64,000 nt of DNA, from contig NC_134538.1 of assembly GCF_050624435.1 (NCBI RefSeq), positions 125,160,937-125,224,936 on the forward strand. The letters are read 5' to 3'. Numbering within the stretch: the first letter of the stretch is position 1; the number at the start of each line of letters is the position of its first letter. This document shows, piece after piece, positions 33,186 through 44,721 of the stretch. The position numbers were made by a program, and so were the translations under genes. This DNA is from Tenrec ecaudatus (lineage: Eukaryota; Chordata; Mammalia; Afrosoricida; Tenrecidae). A model generated the notes under the pieces. That model saw only the letters and a program-made list of their open reading frames with translations, did no database searches and had not been told where the DNA came from.

Positions 33186-33746
33186 CTCCACCCACGGTCC
33201 TCAAGCCCCATGAGTCCACACAGTGCCCTTCAACCGATGTATGGTGGTGCACTCGGACGGCCTCAGACTCACCCGACAGGGGCTGCCCGAGGTTGGTCCA
33301 AAAATGTGTAGTAACTTTGATCCTTCCTGCCGAACATTTCTGCTGTCATACAATTGTGGGAAGCTAGATGGTTAAAATAAACTCAGCTCACACAACGTGG
33401 CACAGAACCAGAGGCCAGCCAGCTGCAGGTCAGAGGTCGGACCTGCTGACAAACTGGTGCCAAAGAAATAGGAACATGTGAGTACTTGGCTTCCTGAGTT
33501 TGAAAGAGTGTTTTCTGAGGAAGGAAAGTCCCATCCAGACAGACAGTGGTGGCACAGAGAGGGACAGGTGAATCTCTGCCTAACTGTGGGTACCATTTAA
33601 ACCCTTCAAGCGTGTGGCCCAGATCCTGGAACTCTGCAGAAAGGTTGACCATCACAGACTGCAGGTAACCTGAGAATGTCTCTGTTTCTACAAGCCTAAT
33701 CAAGGAATGACCATTGTCTAGTTACAGGAAATATTGTATACAAGAG
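33186..33746. other. Intergenic, no gene seen
   Basis: Nothing recognised. Confidence 0.3.
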
Positions 33747-33887
33747 TGCTTTGGATTGGATGGTGTCTCTCCAAAAAGAAATGTGTAAGTCTCAACACCT
33801 GGGTCCTTGTTTGGAAATAGGAGTTTTATTTTGTTATAGTAAGGAGACCATGCCAGAGTTGACTGGATCCTAAACCTAATCACTCCT

Positions 33888-34071
33888 CCCCAAACCCACT
33901 ACCTCAAGTCGACGCTGACTCATCATGACCCAATATGGGGTCTCCAGGACTAAATCTTCTTGGAACAGACAGCCTCATAGTTCAGCCAGTTCATGGACTG
34001 GCTAGGGGATTTGAACTGACAACCTTTGGTTTCATAGCCCAATGCCTAACCCACAGCACCACCAGAGGTCC
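33888..34071 (-). mobile_element. AfroSINE inserted in the LTR, antisense
   Basis: It starts 'ccccaaacccactacctcaa', with 'gacgctgactcatcatgacc', 'ctggctaggggatttgaact' and 'ccacagcaccaccagaggtc'. It is flanked by 'aatcactcct' (33878-33887) and 'aattactcct' (34072-34081), a 9/10 target-site duplication that fixes both borders. Confidence 0.92.
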
Positions 34072-34772
34072 AATTACTCCTTAAATGGTGTCTTACGCTA
34101 GCAAATGTTCCTTGAACTAACTACAAGCTTTTCTTTTGTGAAGTGTTTTGTTCTTTGTCAGTGGTTTGTTTTTGTTGTTTTGTTGTCTGGTTGTATACTG
34201 TTACTTTGTTTTCCTCTGCCTTGTTTTCATGCATGTTAGTGTCTCCACAGGTCTGTCTGAATAGGACAGGCTGGATGAACTATCTGGAGGAAAAACAATG
34301 GGACCGACAGTTCCGGGGGGACTTGGGGTGGGGGGGTAGGGGGTAAGGAAGTGATGTTAACAAACACAAGGACAAGGGAACAACATGGGACCCAAAACGG
34401 TAGTGAGGGGGGAGTGGCAGGCCTGGTGGGGAATGATCAAGGGTAAGGTTGCGTAGAGAAGAGGTACAGCTGTAGCCCAGGTGGGGACGGAGCATGGTAG
34501 TGGGGCAGGAGGAAAGTCAAGGGAGATGGAGGAAGGAGCTGGGAGTCAAGGGGCATTTATGGAGGGACAAAGACATGTACATGCAAATATATATAGGAGG
34601 ATGGGGAAATAGATCTATGTGTCTACATTTATAGGTTTAGTATTAAGGTGGCGGAAGGACTTTGGGCCTCTACTCAAGCACTCCCTCAATGCATGAATAC
34701 TTTCTTTTATTAAATTTTCACTCTATGATGCTCACTCTCCCGACACAACTGCTGAAGCGAAAGTGGGTGAAC

Positions 34773-35260
34773 AAGTAAATGTGGTGAAGAAAGCTGATGG
34801 CGCCCAGCTATCAAAAGAGATAGTGACTGGGGTCTAAGTAAATGTGGTGAAGAAAGCTGATGGCGCCCAGCTATCAAAAGAGATAGTGACTGGGGTCTTA
34901 AAGGCTTGAAGATAAATAAGCGGCCATCTAGCTCAGAAGCAACAAAGCCCACATGGAAGAACACACCAACCTGTGTGATCACGTGGTCCCGAAGGGATCA
35001 GTTATCAGGCATCAAAGAACAAAAAATCATATCATTGACTGCACACCTCCATGATACGATCGCCGAAGACAAATGGGTGCATAAGCAAATGTGGCGAAGA
35101 AAGCTGATGGTGCCCGGTTATCGAAAGAGATAGTGTCTGGGGTCTTAAAAGCTCGAAGGTGAACAAGCGGCCATCTAGCTCAGAAGCAATAAAGCCCACA
35201 TGGAAGAAGCACACCAGCCGCTGCGATCACGAGGTACCAAAGGGACCAGGTATAAGGCAT
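34773..35260 (+). repeat. Tandem duplications inside the L1 3' UTR
   Basis: The block starting 'aagtaaatgtggtgaagaaa' occurs at 34773 and 34836 (period 63), and again with changes at 35083 (period 247). The 247-bp unit runs through 'gcggccatctagctcagaag' and 'aaagcccacatggaagaa'. The related L1 end at 58557-59500 has only one copy. Confidence 0.88.
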
Positions 35261-35273
35261 CATGCAAAAAAAG

Positions 35274-35305
35274 AATATATGTGTGTGTGTATATGTATGT
35301 ATGTA

Positions 35306-35353
<48 letters not shown>

Positions 35354-35360
35354 CATACAC
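35274..35360. repeat. (GT)n/(TATG)n/(TA)n compound microsatellite
   Basis: Alternating purine-pyrimidine sequence with a long pure TA stretch, inside the L1 3' UTR. Confidence 0.97.
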
Positions 35361-36285
35361 CATAGTGAATGAAGGGGGAAGTGCAGAGTGGAGACCCGAG
35401 GCCCAAGTGTCGACCACTGGAAATCCCCTCATAGAGGAGTTTAGGAGAGGAGATGGGTCAGTCAGGGTGCGATATAGTACCGATAAAGAACACAGCTTTC
35501 CCCCAGATCCTGGATGCTTCCTCCCCCCAACTACCATGATCCGAATTCTACCTTGCAGGACTGGATAGGGCAGAGGTTGTACACTGGTGCATATGGGAGC
35601 TGGAGGTACAGGGAATCCAGGGTGGATGATACCTTCAGGACCAGGGGTGTGAGGGGCGATGCTGGGAGAGTGGAGGGTGAGTGGGTTGGAAAGGGGGAAT
35701 GGATTACAAGGATCCACATGTGACCTCCTCCCTGGGAGATGAACGGCAGATAAGGGTGGGGGGGGAAGGGAGACTCCGGATAGGGCAAGATATGACAAAA
35801 TAACAATCTGTGGATTATCAAGGGCTCATGAGGGAGGGGGGAGCGGGGAGGGAGGGGAAAACAAAAAGAGGACCTGATGCAAAGGGCTTAAGTGGAGAGC
35901 AAATGCTTTGAAAATGATTAGGGCAAAGAATGTACGGATGTGCTTTATACAATTGATGTATGTATATGTGTGGATTGTGATACGAGTTGTATGAGCCCCT
36001 AATAAAATGTAAAAAAAGAAAAGAAAAAAAAAGGTGTCTTACAAAAGATACAGGCTAGACCCAGACACACACATAAGGGAGACATAGGCCACATGAGCAC
36101 CCCTATGCAAGCCCAAGGTTGCAGGGAGACATCAGAAGTGATGTGCGTGACCCACAGGATAGATCCATGTGGCTGAGACCTGGCTTTGGAATTTTAGCCT
36201 CTGGAACTGTGAGATAATAAACTTCTGTTCTTCAAAGCCATCCACGTGTGGTATTTTTTGTTATGACAGCATTAGGTAACTAAGA

Positions 36286-37439
36286 AAAATAGCTAATTAT
36301 AATAATTATAATAATAGCAAATAATTATCAGGTGCTTACAAGAAGCAGACACTGGTAATATTGCATCCTTGCTTCCACCCTAGGAGATGAAAAAGAAAAC
36401 AGACCCACTGTCACAGTCAGTCCTGACTCATAGCAACCGTGGGGATGGGCAATTACTGATGGCTCTTCTCTGCCTGCCTCCGAAAACCCGCGGAACGATA
36501 GGGTGGGACCACACAGACAGGGTCTTTGAGACACTAAGAACGGGGAGTGGTCAGCTCTGCCATCTCCTTTGCAGGGGGAGGAATCTCACGATGACCGCAA
36601 AGGAAGAGACACCAGTGGGGCACGAGTGGGATCCTTGCCCGAAGTAGTGGAGGCAGTTGAGGCCCCCACGGTAGTGCCACACCAAGACCAGGAGGCAGAG
36701 TGACAGTCTGGCTGGGCATGGACAAGGTCAAGGACACTGACTAGGAGCTGAGGGAGACTCGGCTGTAGGCTGAGCAGAGGTGATGCTGTCCACAGAGCAC
36801 TTTATCCTCCTTGCTTTCTGAGCCTAGACTGTTGGCAACCTGTGACTTCCCTAATTGACCTTCATAATCATGGATATTGTCCGAGACTTCTGCGTCACCT
36901 CCCAGAATAGTATTTCTTTTAATCCCCTGGCTCTTAAAGGGAGGGCACGGCCCAGCATTTGGGAATTAGTTTGAGGCAGATTTCACCCATGATAAGCAAA
37001 AAAAATCCTAACAAGCAGATCCGTCCAAGAGTAGGAGGAGGAGTCTGGAAAGTCAGCAGATTCTCTAAGCAGAGATGACTTAGCTGTTTAACAAAGTGAC
37101 AATGGAGAGATTCTGGCTTTGAGGGACAGATTGGGCTAAATGCCATTCCAGGCCTTTCCCCAAGAAGCCCAAATTGTAAGTTTGGGTCTTAGTAGAGCTC
37201 AGACAGGGCCTCTCGCGTGCTTATTTTCTCTCTAAGCATGGACCTCCCAACTTCAATGCCCACTCCGACGTGCCCGCTACCCCTGGACGCCCTTGGCGGT
37301 GAGCTCCGCTCCGCTCCACGGAGGCACAGGAAGGGCTTTCCCCCGGGGTGGGCGGGGGGGGGGGGCTTTTTTAAGTGTCCACATAAGTTACATAGAGCCT
37401 TGATTAGCAAGAAACACCTTGCTGCGTGAGCTGCAGGTG
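36286..37439. other. Intergenic, no gene seen
   Basis: It holds a reversed SINE tail at 36387-36445 ('acagacccactgtcacagtc', 'ctgactcatagcaaccgtgg') and a G-run at 37352-37363. No exon is recognised. Confidence 0.4.
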
Positions 37440-37690
37440 AACAGTGATCCGCATTAGGCCTTCTTTAATGCCCGGCCGGAGGCTGGTCTTTTCCTGTGGA
37501 CTCTCCGGGCAAATGGCGAGCGAGGTGCGACGCGGACGTGTGCGCATTGACAATGGTGTTTCACGCACGGCGTTTGTGCTGCTCAGAATCTCCCCTTGAT
37601 ACTGCAATGATAGGCCTGGCTTGGTTTCCAGGGTTACGGAAACTTGGGGCCCCTGTCCCCAGCTGCACCCCGCGGAAACGCGCTACTCCC

Positions 37691-37713
37691 CGGCGTCACT
37701 AGGGGGAGCGAGG
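37691..37713 (+). promoter_or_regulatory. CTCF-like motif
   Basis: 'tcactagggggagcgag' fits the CTCF core (CCANNAGGGGGCGC-like) with two changes. It lies in a CpG-dense patch. This is a motif match only. Confidence 0.35.
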
Positions 37714-37883
37714 GGTTGTGGATGCACCGAGGTGACAGTCAGAGGGCGGCTTGACACCATAATGGCTTCTGTAATTTTTGTGGGTGCAGCTGTCAGCATC
37801 AATTTAGCAATTTATTTTTAATGGAAAGATCGCTGTCGCTAGTCTTAACCACCGAAACGCTTTCCTTCCGTGTCTCAATGCCA

Positions 37884-37944
37884 GGGGGCTGCCCGAAGTT
37901 CATGAAAGTTCCCTGCATTATTCGTTGGACTTTTCGAAGCCCCC
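37884..37944. mobile_element. Short palindromic MITE-like hairpin
   Basis: The arms 'gggggctgcccgaagttcat' and 'ggacttttcgaagccccc' are inverted repeats around about 20 bp. It has the same design as the elements at 28067, 41046 and 52216. Confidence 0.5.
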
Positions 37945-38864
37945 GCAGAGGCATAAAAAGGCGAAACAATGCGGATTTAGGTTCAGCCCCTCCTGACGTG
38001 CTGCAGCCCGGGCTGTCCCAACCACGTGCTGCCTCGGCGCCCCGAACACGTGCGGCTGCTTCCCTTGAGCCCCCGTTTCTCACAGCCACCGAGTCTGTCA
38101 GATTTTCTCGTGTTTCAGCTACAATATTGTGGTAATTAGGATTTGTGAACCTTTATCAATAGCTTATTTTTTTTGAGAGTGGAGTAGTAATTAAAGAAAA
38201 GGAAGGAGGAAAACTGTAAAGGCTTCTGCTGTTACTAATAATGTAACTAATAATGTAATTTGAAAGAGAAAGGCTTTACAGAATAATTTGGTTGTTAGTA
38301 TTCATAACACTAATCTAAGAAATATTACACTTAAGCCACTGACAACGATATTTATCACATACTTCTCTGCGATGGAAATCGACCGAAAGCACGACTGGGG
38401 TTTCTTTCTGTGCGCGCGTTCAGCACGGGGCCAGAGGGCAGTGCCATCCCGAGTTAGCTGAGCCTGCTGCCGCCCTGCCCTGCCGACCACCGGCCCGCCC
38501 AGGAAAGGCGGCTCTAAGTGCCCGCAGAGCTGGTTTTCCCGAGCCCAGCGATCGTTCGAGGTGGATTGCTTGCACGGCAGGGTAGAAACTGACCCTGGCG
38601 TTCGGTCATGGGCAGAATATGAGAGCTGAGAGCGTTTGGTAATTTTTAAAGTTGAATAACGACCGCTTTAAACAAACGGGTAGAGTTTAAGGATTGCCGT
38701 GCCTAGCACTTAATTTATCGTTTCACATACAATTAATTAGGTAGGTAATTAAATTACGTTAATTAAATCTAGCTTATTGAATATATACTATTTTACCAGA
38801 TGGAATGTCTCACTTAAGTTGCTTGCGTTCTTGTATACAGAACTACCTCCACGATGGCAGTGAG

Positions 38865-39060
38865 TTCTTAGGCTTTTTGGGTGACTGAAGTGGTGAAACA
38901 CTCTGCGGCTGACCAGTTTGGGGGTTCGAGTCCAGCCATAGGTACTATGGAAGACAGACTTGGTGACCTATTTCCCGGATCCCAGCCATTAAACCCCACC
39001 TGGAACACAGTTTGCTCCGACACACACAGGGTCGCTCTGAGTCAGGCACCGTTGTAGCAA
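38865..39060 (+). mobile_element. AfroSINE, second subfamily
   Basis: 'ggctgaccagtttgggggtt', 'cgagtccagccataggtact', 'acctatttcccggatcccag', 'ccattaaaccccacctggaa' and 'gacacacacagggtcgctct' form a different body from the other SINEs, of the type that reads 'ggagcacagttctactctga' in its consensus. Confidence 0.7.
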
Positions 39061-41045
39061 AATTCTTACTCGGGTGGGGGGAGTGGCAAGCCGCCGTCCC
39101 CCCTGAAATTGGCATATTCAGAATCCTTGCTTGGGTTTTGTTTAAAGTAGCGAGAGGTAATGATAATCTCCGGTGGCCTAAACACAGAGAAGCCTGAGAC
39201 TCTGACTTATCTGGGGAGACAAATGTCATTAGTAGGCTAAGAAAGATGAATGAGTGATACTTAGATATTGTTTCACATGCTACTTTTGTGGGTTTTACCT
39301 CATTGGGTGGTGGTAAGGCAGGGGGACTTATCCAAATATGATGGGAGTTCACAGTTTGGCCAAGAACCTGATTTTTTTTTTACTACTTTGAAATATTTAA
39401 AAACTAACAGAAGGGGATTTTGACCAAACAGCACCGAAGACACCGATAAGATAACCCACAGGCCTTCAACTTAGAAATCAGCATTTGCTTATACTGATTT
39501 ATTGAATACTGTTATATTTTATATAATCCAATTACATAATTTATATCATTCTTCACATAATTTAAGTATATAAATTATGTCATGATGGCTTATGTAACTA
39601 CACGATTTGATTTTTCTGAAATATAAGATATACAATGGTGTGCTTAGACGTCAGTGTATATTAAGCGTAACTCCGGAAGCACGTCCATGCATCGACAAAG
39701 CAGGGCTGGACAACCCACGGGGAGGTGGGTGTTGGACTCCCTCTGTTTGGACACCGTGGGTCACCACTAATCAGCAAGTGCTTTGAGCCAGTCCGGAGTG
39801 AAAGAGAAATGCTAACATTTAGCTGAGCGCCAACAGAGCAAACATTAGTGAGGCAGTGTACTAAGTTCTTAACTGGACCATGAGCCAGACCCAATATCTA
39901 GAACATGTGCTCAACACTGCCCTGCCTGTCCCACATAGCAAGCAAAAGCCATGGTCCCCCAAGGTGCCATTCCTCCAAGAAAGTCAGAAAGAGAGGGGAC
40001 ACTTGTGGTTTACCCACATGCAGGTCCCTCTTCTTGGGTCAGAAGGATACAAATAATCTCCTTCAAAGCTGTCCGAGAGGGGAGGCTCGTGAAGGCAAAG
40101 ATAAGCACCCAGAATCTGCAAACCATTTGGCCTGGAAGGGGCTGCGGCCAGCGCTGTTCCACAGACAGATTACAGGTGGGGGCCTCTGCGGCCTGGGTTC
40201 CAGGCCGACCTAAGGACCTTTTGTGGCCTTGGACTAGATATATAAACCTCAGGGTTTTGGCTTCTTCATCTATAGAACTGGGAGAATCATCTCTTCCCTG
40301 GAGCCCTGCTGCAAGGATAAGCAATGGCACATAGTAGGGATTCAATAAAAGGGAAGGGAATTTTAAAAAGTCATTAAGCCTTTACGTATATGTTTAATGG
40401 CCATACTGTATTTTCAACCCCACCTGTTTGCACTCCTTTGATTGGAAATGAAATATTGTGCACCAATGTGTTAGCAGCCCGGATGCCTTGAGTTACAAGT
40501 AGAAAACTCGACAGTGGAAATTAACGTTGATAAAGTTATTGGCTCCTGTGACTGGGGAGTCCCATGATGATGTATGAAGCACTAGGAAAAGCTCCGTCAT
40601 GTCTTCAAAGACATGGACTCTGTCATTTCTCTTCTGCCACCGCGGCACCAGCGTTATTTTGAGCCTGGAGTTCTTTGTAGTTGCAACATGGTGGTCAAGA
40701 AAAGCGTGGGTCCGTCTATTAGAATTACGTTTACATTGGGAAGTAGAAAATCCACTGTAAAAATGGATATAAAAGTAATGACATCAGCATGATCCAGATG
40801 ATGAGACAGTCCTTGGGCCGAGGTCTGTGGCTAAATGAAGTGCACCTGAGGCACTTATTGACTGTGTGAACGGGGCAAAGTATTCAAAAGCAGCCTGGCT
40901 GCGAGCCTAGAAGAACATAGGCAGCCCTGACAAAAAACTGTATCCTGAATATTCTGGATTCTGAATTGTAACCTGTCAACTTCCTTCATCAACTCCATAA
41001 TTATGGAAAAAAGAATGGATATAAAAAGATAAAAGTATACCATAT
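39061..41045. other. Intergenic, mostly unique
   Basis: AT-rich around 39360-39640. A MIR-like remnant lies at about 40225-40350 ('catagtagggattcaataaa'). No gene is supported. Confidence 0.35.
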
Positions 41046-41110
41046 GACTTAAGAAGTTCTTGGAAAAATGGAATGAAAATGGGATTTTTCCATAAATGTT
41101 TTGAAGCTCT
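41046..41110. mobile_element. Short palindromic MITE-like element
   Basis: 'gacttaagaagttcttggaa' and 'ttccataaatgttttgaagc' are imperfect inverted repeats around an AT-rich core. Confidence 0.5.
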
Positions 41111-41883
41111 CTTACTTCTGTCCCCACACTAAAGGGATCCAGAGGTGGGCAGTCTGACCATGTCATGGGCCCAGACTTCGATCTTGAGGTCCAGATCCAT
41201 GGGCATGACTTCCTTTCCCATGGTCAGCTGAAGGTCCTCTACCTCTGCCGTCACACCGCTAGGCAGAAGGAAGCGGTAGAAGACTTCTCTGTTAAGAGGT
41301 TCATTGGCAGCACCACATAGCCTGTACTGTTTACATCTCACTGGCTGAAAACCAGTCACCTGGCCACACTTAGTTGTCAGGGAGGCAGAGGGGCTGGAAA
41401 TGGAACCTCGTGTTGGACTCAAGTGCTCGCAGTGGGAAACTGAGCCATCTTATCCCAACAGAGAGGGAGAAAGGGGCCTGGGAGACAGCAGTCGTTGCTG
41501 CCACTCAGGGCCACACGCTCCCGTATAGACTCAAGTGAAAGGAGGGAGTGTCTTGCCTGGGAGCTTACATAGAAGGGAACACATGTTTGTTTCTTTCTCA
41601 GAAGATCCCAGAAAACACTCCTGGTGGCTCATTGGCTCAGACTAAGTCTTGTGCCTATCCCTGAACCAATCACTGTGGCGTGATGTGGGAGATGCTGAGT
41701 TAATTGGCTAAAGGACATCTTGCATTAAAGGTGGGATGGGTTCTATTAGCTACATCCATGGTGTGCTTAGAGACCTGTTCAGAAGAAGTAAGGGTGCAAT
41801 ACATGCCAGTACAAAGTGATCCTGCCCTCTACCCCTACTTCTGCCCTTGTTTCACTATGCTGGACAACTGCCAACCTCTAGAC
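41111..41883. other. Intergenic, no gene seen
   Basis: No feature recognised. Confidence 0.3.
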
Positions 41884-42076
41884 CAGCGGTTCTCAACCTG
41901 TGGGTCGCGACCTCTTTTGGGGGTCGAATGACCCTTTCACAGGAGTCACCCGATTCATAACAGTAGCAAAATAACAGCTATGAAATAGCAATGAAAATAA
42001 GTTTATGGTTGGGGGTCACCACCACCTGCGGAACTGTATGAAAGGGTCACAGCCCGAGGAAGCTTGAGAACCACTG
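41884..42076 (+). mobile_element. SPIN-type hAT non-autonomous transposon
   Basis: It runs from 'cagcggttctcaacctgtgg' to 'agcttgagaaccactg'. The 8-bp flanks are 'ctctagac' (41876-41883) and 'ctctaggt' (42077-42084), 6/8 identical and both of TCTAGA type. 193 bp, with no coding. Confidence 0.93.
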
Positions 42077-43104
42077 CTCTAGGTGGAAGTCTCTTTGAGC
42101 CCTTCTTTATCTTTATGGATCTTCTCTGAATCTTCTGTCTTTCCTGCACCTCTTGATCATATCCTAGAAAGGCTCTGGTACATGTTATAATTTACAGTAA
42201 GAGGCAGCAAATCTCTAAGCCTCAGTTTGTCATTGAGACCATCACCGCCACTGTTTTCTCTCCGAAGATGAAATGAGAAGATGCGCGTATGCCTGGCCCC
42301 CGTGAGATGTGCTAAAGGCCCACTGACAAACATGACAGCCTTTCTGATGCCCAGGTGCTTTCTCCGGTTTGCTTTTTCCTTGATTGTGGCAGTTTCTTTA
42401 ACCAAAACCTTAGAATCATTTCCCTGCACTCCTTCAGCTTCTGTTTCTCTAGTGTGCGTGCCCACCTTCAGAGTTTTACCCCCGTAGCCACCACATCACT
42501 TTAAAAATCTATTCCTTTATTTTAAAAATCTATCCTATTGTGCTTGCGTGGAAGTTTACAGAGCAAATTCGTTCTCCGTCCCACAGTTGAGCCACATTCT
42601 GTTTTGTGGCATGAGCCACAACCCCCTGGGTGTAACAGCACTCTTCCCATTGCCCCCCTGGGACTCCCCGTTTCCACCTGGCCCTCCTTGCCCCTTCCCG
42701 TCTTCCTAGCTTTGCTTCTGGGCAAACACTGCCCTTTTGGTCTTGTGTTCGGAGGAGCTGATGGGTCCGCATGGGTGTTAATGTTCGCTTTCTAGACCTG
42801 TTGTGTGACTGAAAGGTGCCTCCCCACCTGGATTCGGTTCCAGGTTTGAAGGGTGCCTAATGGCCGTCATCTCAGGGGACTCATCAGTTTCTATCAGACC
42901 AGTAAGTTGATTTTTTTAAATGATGTTGAATTTTGTTCTACATTTTTCTTTTTCTGCCCTCTCTCCTTGAATCACACTTCATTTCCCACGAAAAGAACTT
43001 CTCGCAGAATTCCTTCCACATTTTGGAGGGGACCAATGAATTCCTGGGTGTAGCTTGCAATTCAGTCTTAACACTGGGGAAGGGATGATAGCTAATACCA
43101 ATTA
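42077..43104. other. Intergenic, no gene seen
   Basis: A MIR-like piece may lie at 42195-42290 ('aagcctcagtttgtcattga'). The rest is unassigned. Confidence 0.3.
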
Positions 43105-43312
43105 GCTAGTCACTATGAGCACTTCACATGTTTAATATAATAGCTACGCCAGCGGAGTTTAAATGTATTGCATCGGTTGACTTATATTATCCCCAAGTAC
43201 CCCTCTGAAGTGCTTATTACCATTATGCCAATGTTATAGATGGAGGGATAGGCTCATGTAGCTCACAGCAGAGTCCAGAGTCAAACGAGACCCTTCAGCT
43301 CTGTGTTCCTAC
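43105..43312 (+). mobile_element. MIR element
   Basis: 'atgagcacttcacatgttta', 'ttatattatccccaagtacc' and 'ttatagatggagggatagg', then 'cagagtccagagtcaaacga' follow the MIR order: tRNA-like part, core and end. Confidence 0.7.
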
Positions 43313-43564
43313 CTGGGCCACTCTACTGGCCCTGTAGCAGGAGGTGAACGTCACACACACTTTACACATAAGGAAGTGGGTCACAAAGCAAAGACGCTGT
43401 CCTGGACGCATTCAGGGCACCATGCTTCCTCTTCTGGGAGCTTGTGGGACTCTCACCAGATCCAACAGTTCACGTCACCACACGACCCATCTGGGCAGCT
43501 AACGACATCGCACGGGCCACAGACAGACAAAGGGGCTGGTTCTACCTAAAACTCTGAAGGATTA
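43313..43564. other. Intergenic, no gene seen
   Basis: No feature recognised. Confidence 0.3.
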
Positions 43565-43902
43565 TGTGATAGCTTGAATTATGCTACCCCAAAAGAAATG
43601 AGGTCTTTAGCCGTTGTCCCTAGAATGCGACCCTGTTTGGAAACAAGAGCTTTCTTTTGCTTACTAGATCATACCAGAGTAGAGATTAGGTCGTGAGCCA
43701 AATCTCCTCTGAGGGAGATGAGACCATGTGAGCCCTGGGACACCATGGACTGGCAGAGCTAGTAACAGGGAGGGCCCCTTCCTTGGAGCCAAGGCCCTGA
43801 TTCGATCTCATAGCCTCGAAACCTGTCAGATAATACATCTGTGTCTTATAAAGTCTGCCATCTGTGGCCTTTGGTTATGGCAGCCCTGGGAGCCTAAGAA
43901 GG
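43565..43902 (+). mobile_element. MLT1-like solo LTR
   Basis: 'tgtgatagcttgaattatgc', 'cgttgtccctagaatgcgac', 'agatgagaccatgtgagccc', 'atacatctgtgtcttataaa' and 'ggttatggcagccctgggag', ending 'cctaaga'. The full length of a MaLR LTR, about 340 bp, with no viral genes. Confidence 0.78.
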
Positions 43903-43904
43903 CC

Positions 43905-44066
43905 CTCGGGGAGATGGATTGACGCAGTGGCCGAGACAATGAGATCAAGCACAGGAGGAATTGTGAGGAGGGCGCAGGACCACGCAATGTTTCCTCTCAT
44001 TGTGCACAGGGCCACTATGGGTCGGAACCGACTCAGTGGCGCCTAACAACAACAACAACAACAAGA
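43905..44066 (+). mobile_element. RTE 3' end with (CAA)n tail
   Basis: 'ggagatggattgacgcagtg', 'gccgagacaatgagatcaag', 'gaggagggcgcaggaccacg', 'gggccactatgggtcggaac', 'cgactcagtggcgcctaaca' and six 'aac' units. This is the cleanest RTE 3' terminus in the window, inserted at the end of the LTR. Confidence 0.92.
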
Positions 44067-44721
44067 GAGACTAAGGTAGGGGCACACCGGAAGGCCTCAT
44101 ATGAGAGGGAGCAGCCACAGACGTGTGACAGTGTGGCTGGACTCCGAACTAGCCCACAGCCCTCCCCAGAGACGGTACATTAGCTTCCTGGGCTGGAGCT
44201 GTCTGATCTCTAAATTGGGACGGATGCCACGTGGAAGAATTGGTGTGAACACTAATGACCATCCATATAAAATCCCTAGCTCATGCCGGGCACAAGGGAA
44301 GGAAAATAGAGGGCAGATTGAAAATGAAGCCAGCAATAAGGCCACTACCAGAATACGCCATGAAGTCTTGCTCCCGCCCGGAGAGCCACTGAGAGGAAAG
44401 AAGGCAGGTTGTTAGATCACTCCTGAGAGTTCATGAGGGAGAAGAGTGTGCGGTGGAGCCTTCCTGACGGCCCGGGGCAACATTATGAACAGTGTTTATA
44501 CTCAACAAGGTCTCGAGAGTCAGCCCAGTGACAATTGCCACAGGCGGCTTCTAACAGTGGCTCATGGCCACAAGCCACAGCATAATGCAATAGAACAGAG
44601 AGCCACTGTCATGAAGTTCCCGCACAGGCTCTCCACGGTCTTGACCTGCCCAGAGCCACAGATAGTTAAAGCTTCCTGAGCATCGTGAGGGGCCAGTGAG
44701 AGAGAGAGAGAGGGCTAAGCC
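44067..44721. other. Intergenic, no gene seen
   Basis: It contains a (GA)n run at about 44698-44713. Nothing else is recognised. Confidence 0.3.

Larger units (their letters stand above)
34097..36032 (+). mobile_element. L1 3' UTR insertion (about 1.9 kb) with target duplication
   Basis: It is flanked by 'ggtgtcttac' at 34087-34096 and 36033-36042, an exact 10-bp duplication, and ends 'gagcccctaataaaatgta' plus an A-rich tail. The body has no open frame of L1 type, so it looks like a 3' UTR only: G-rich around 34310-34550, 'aagcggccatctagctcaga' and 'aaagcccacatggaag'. The same 3' UTR is seen at 58557-59500. It contains a tandem duplication (34773-35260) and a TA/GT microsatellite. Confidence 0.9.
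33747..36285 (+). mobile_element. MLT1-like solo LTR split by two later insertions
   Basis: The 5' part reads 'tgctttggattggatggtgt', 'ctcaacacctgggtccttgt' and 'ttggaaataggagttttatt'. The 3' part resumes at 36043 and ends 'ttttagcctctggaactgtg', 'agataataaacttctgttct' and 'ttgttatgacagcattaggt'. This is the start and end of a MaLR (MLT1) LTR; related copies lie at 43565 and 55668. It was opened by an antisense SINE (33888-34071) and an L1 end (34097-36032). No viral genes are present. Confidence 0.78.
37440..38830. promoter_or_regulatory. Candidate distal regulatory region (CpG-dense plus TAATTA clusters)
   Basis: Apart from one small hairpin this 1.4-kb stretch is free of recognisable repeats, which is rare here. 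It has CpG-dense parts at about 37470-37740 and 38390-38610, and AT-rich parts with homeodomain-type cores at 38131 ('ggtaattagg'), 38186 ('agtaattaaag') and 38731-38768 ('aattaattagg', 'ggtaattaaa', 'gttaattaaa'). No coding exon is seen. Function is inference from composition and motifs only. Confidence 0.45.

Noticed and set aside
35175-35798. 207-codon minus-strand frame
   Set aside because: It runs through the L1 3' UTR and its TA/GT microsatellite, giving Tyr-Ile repeats.
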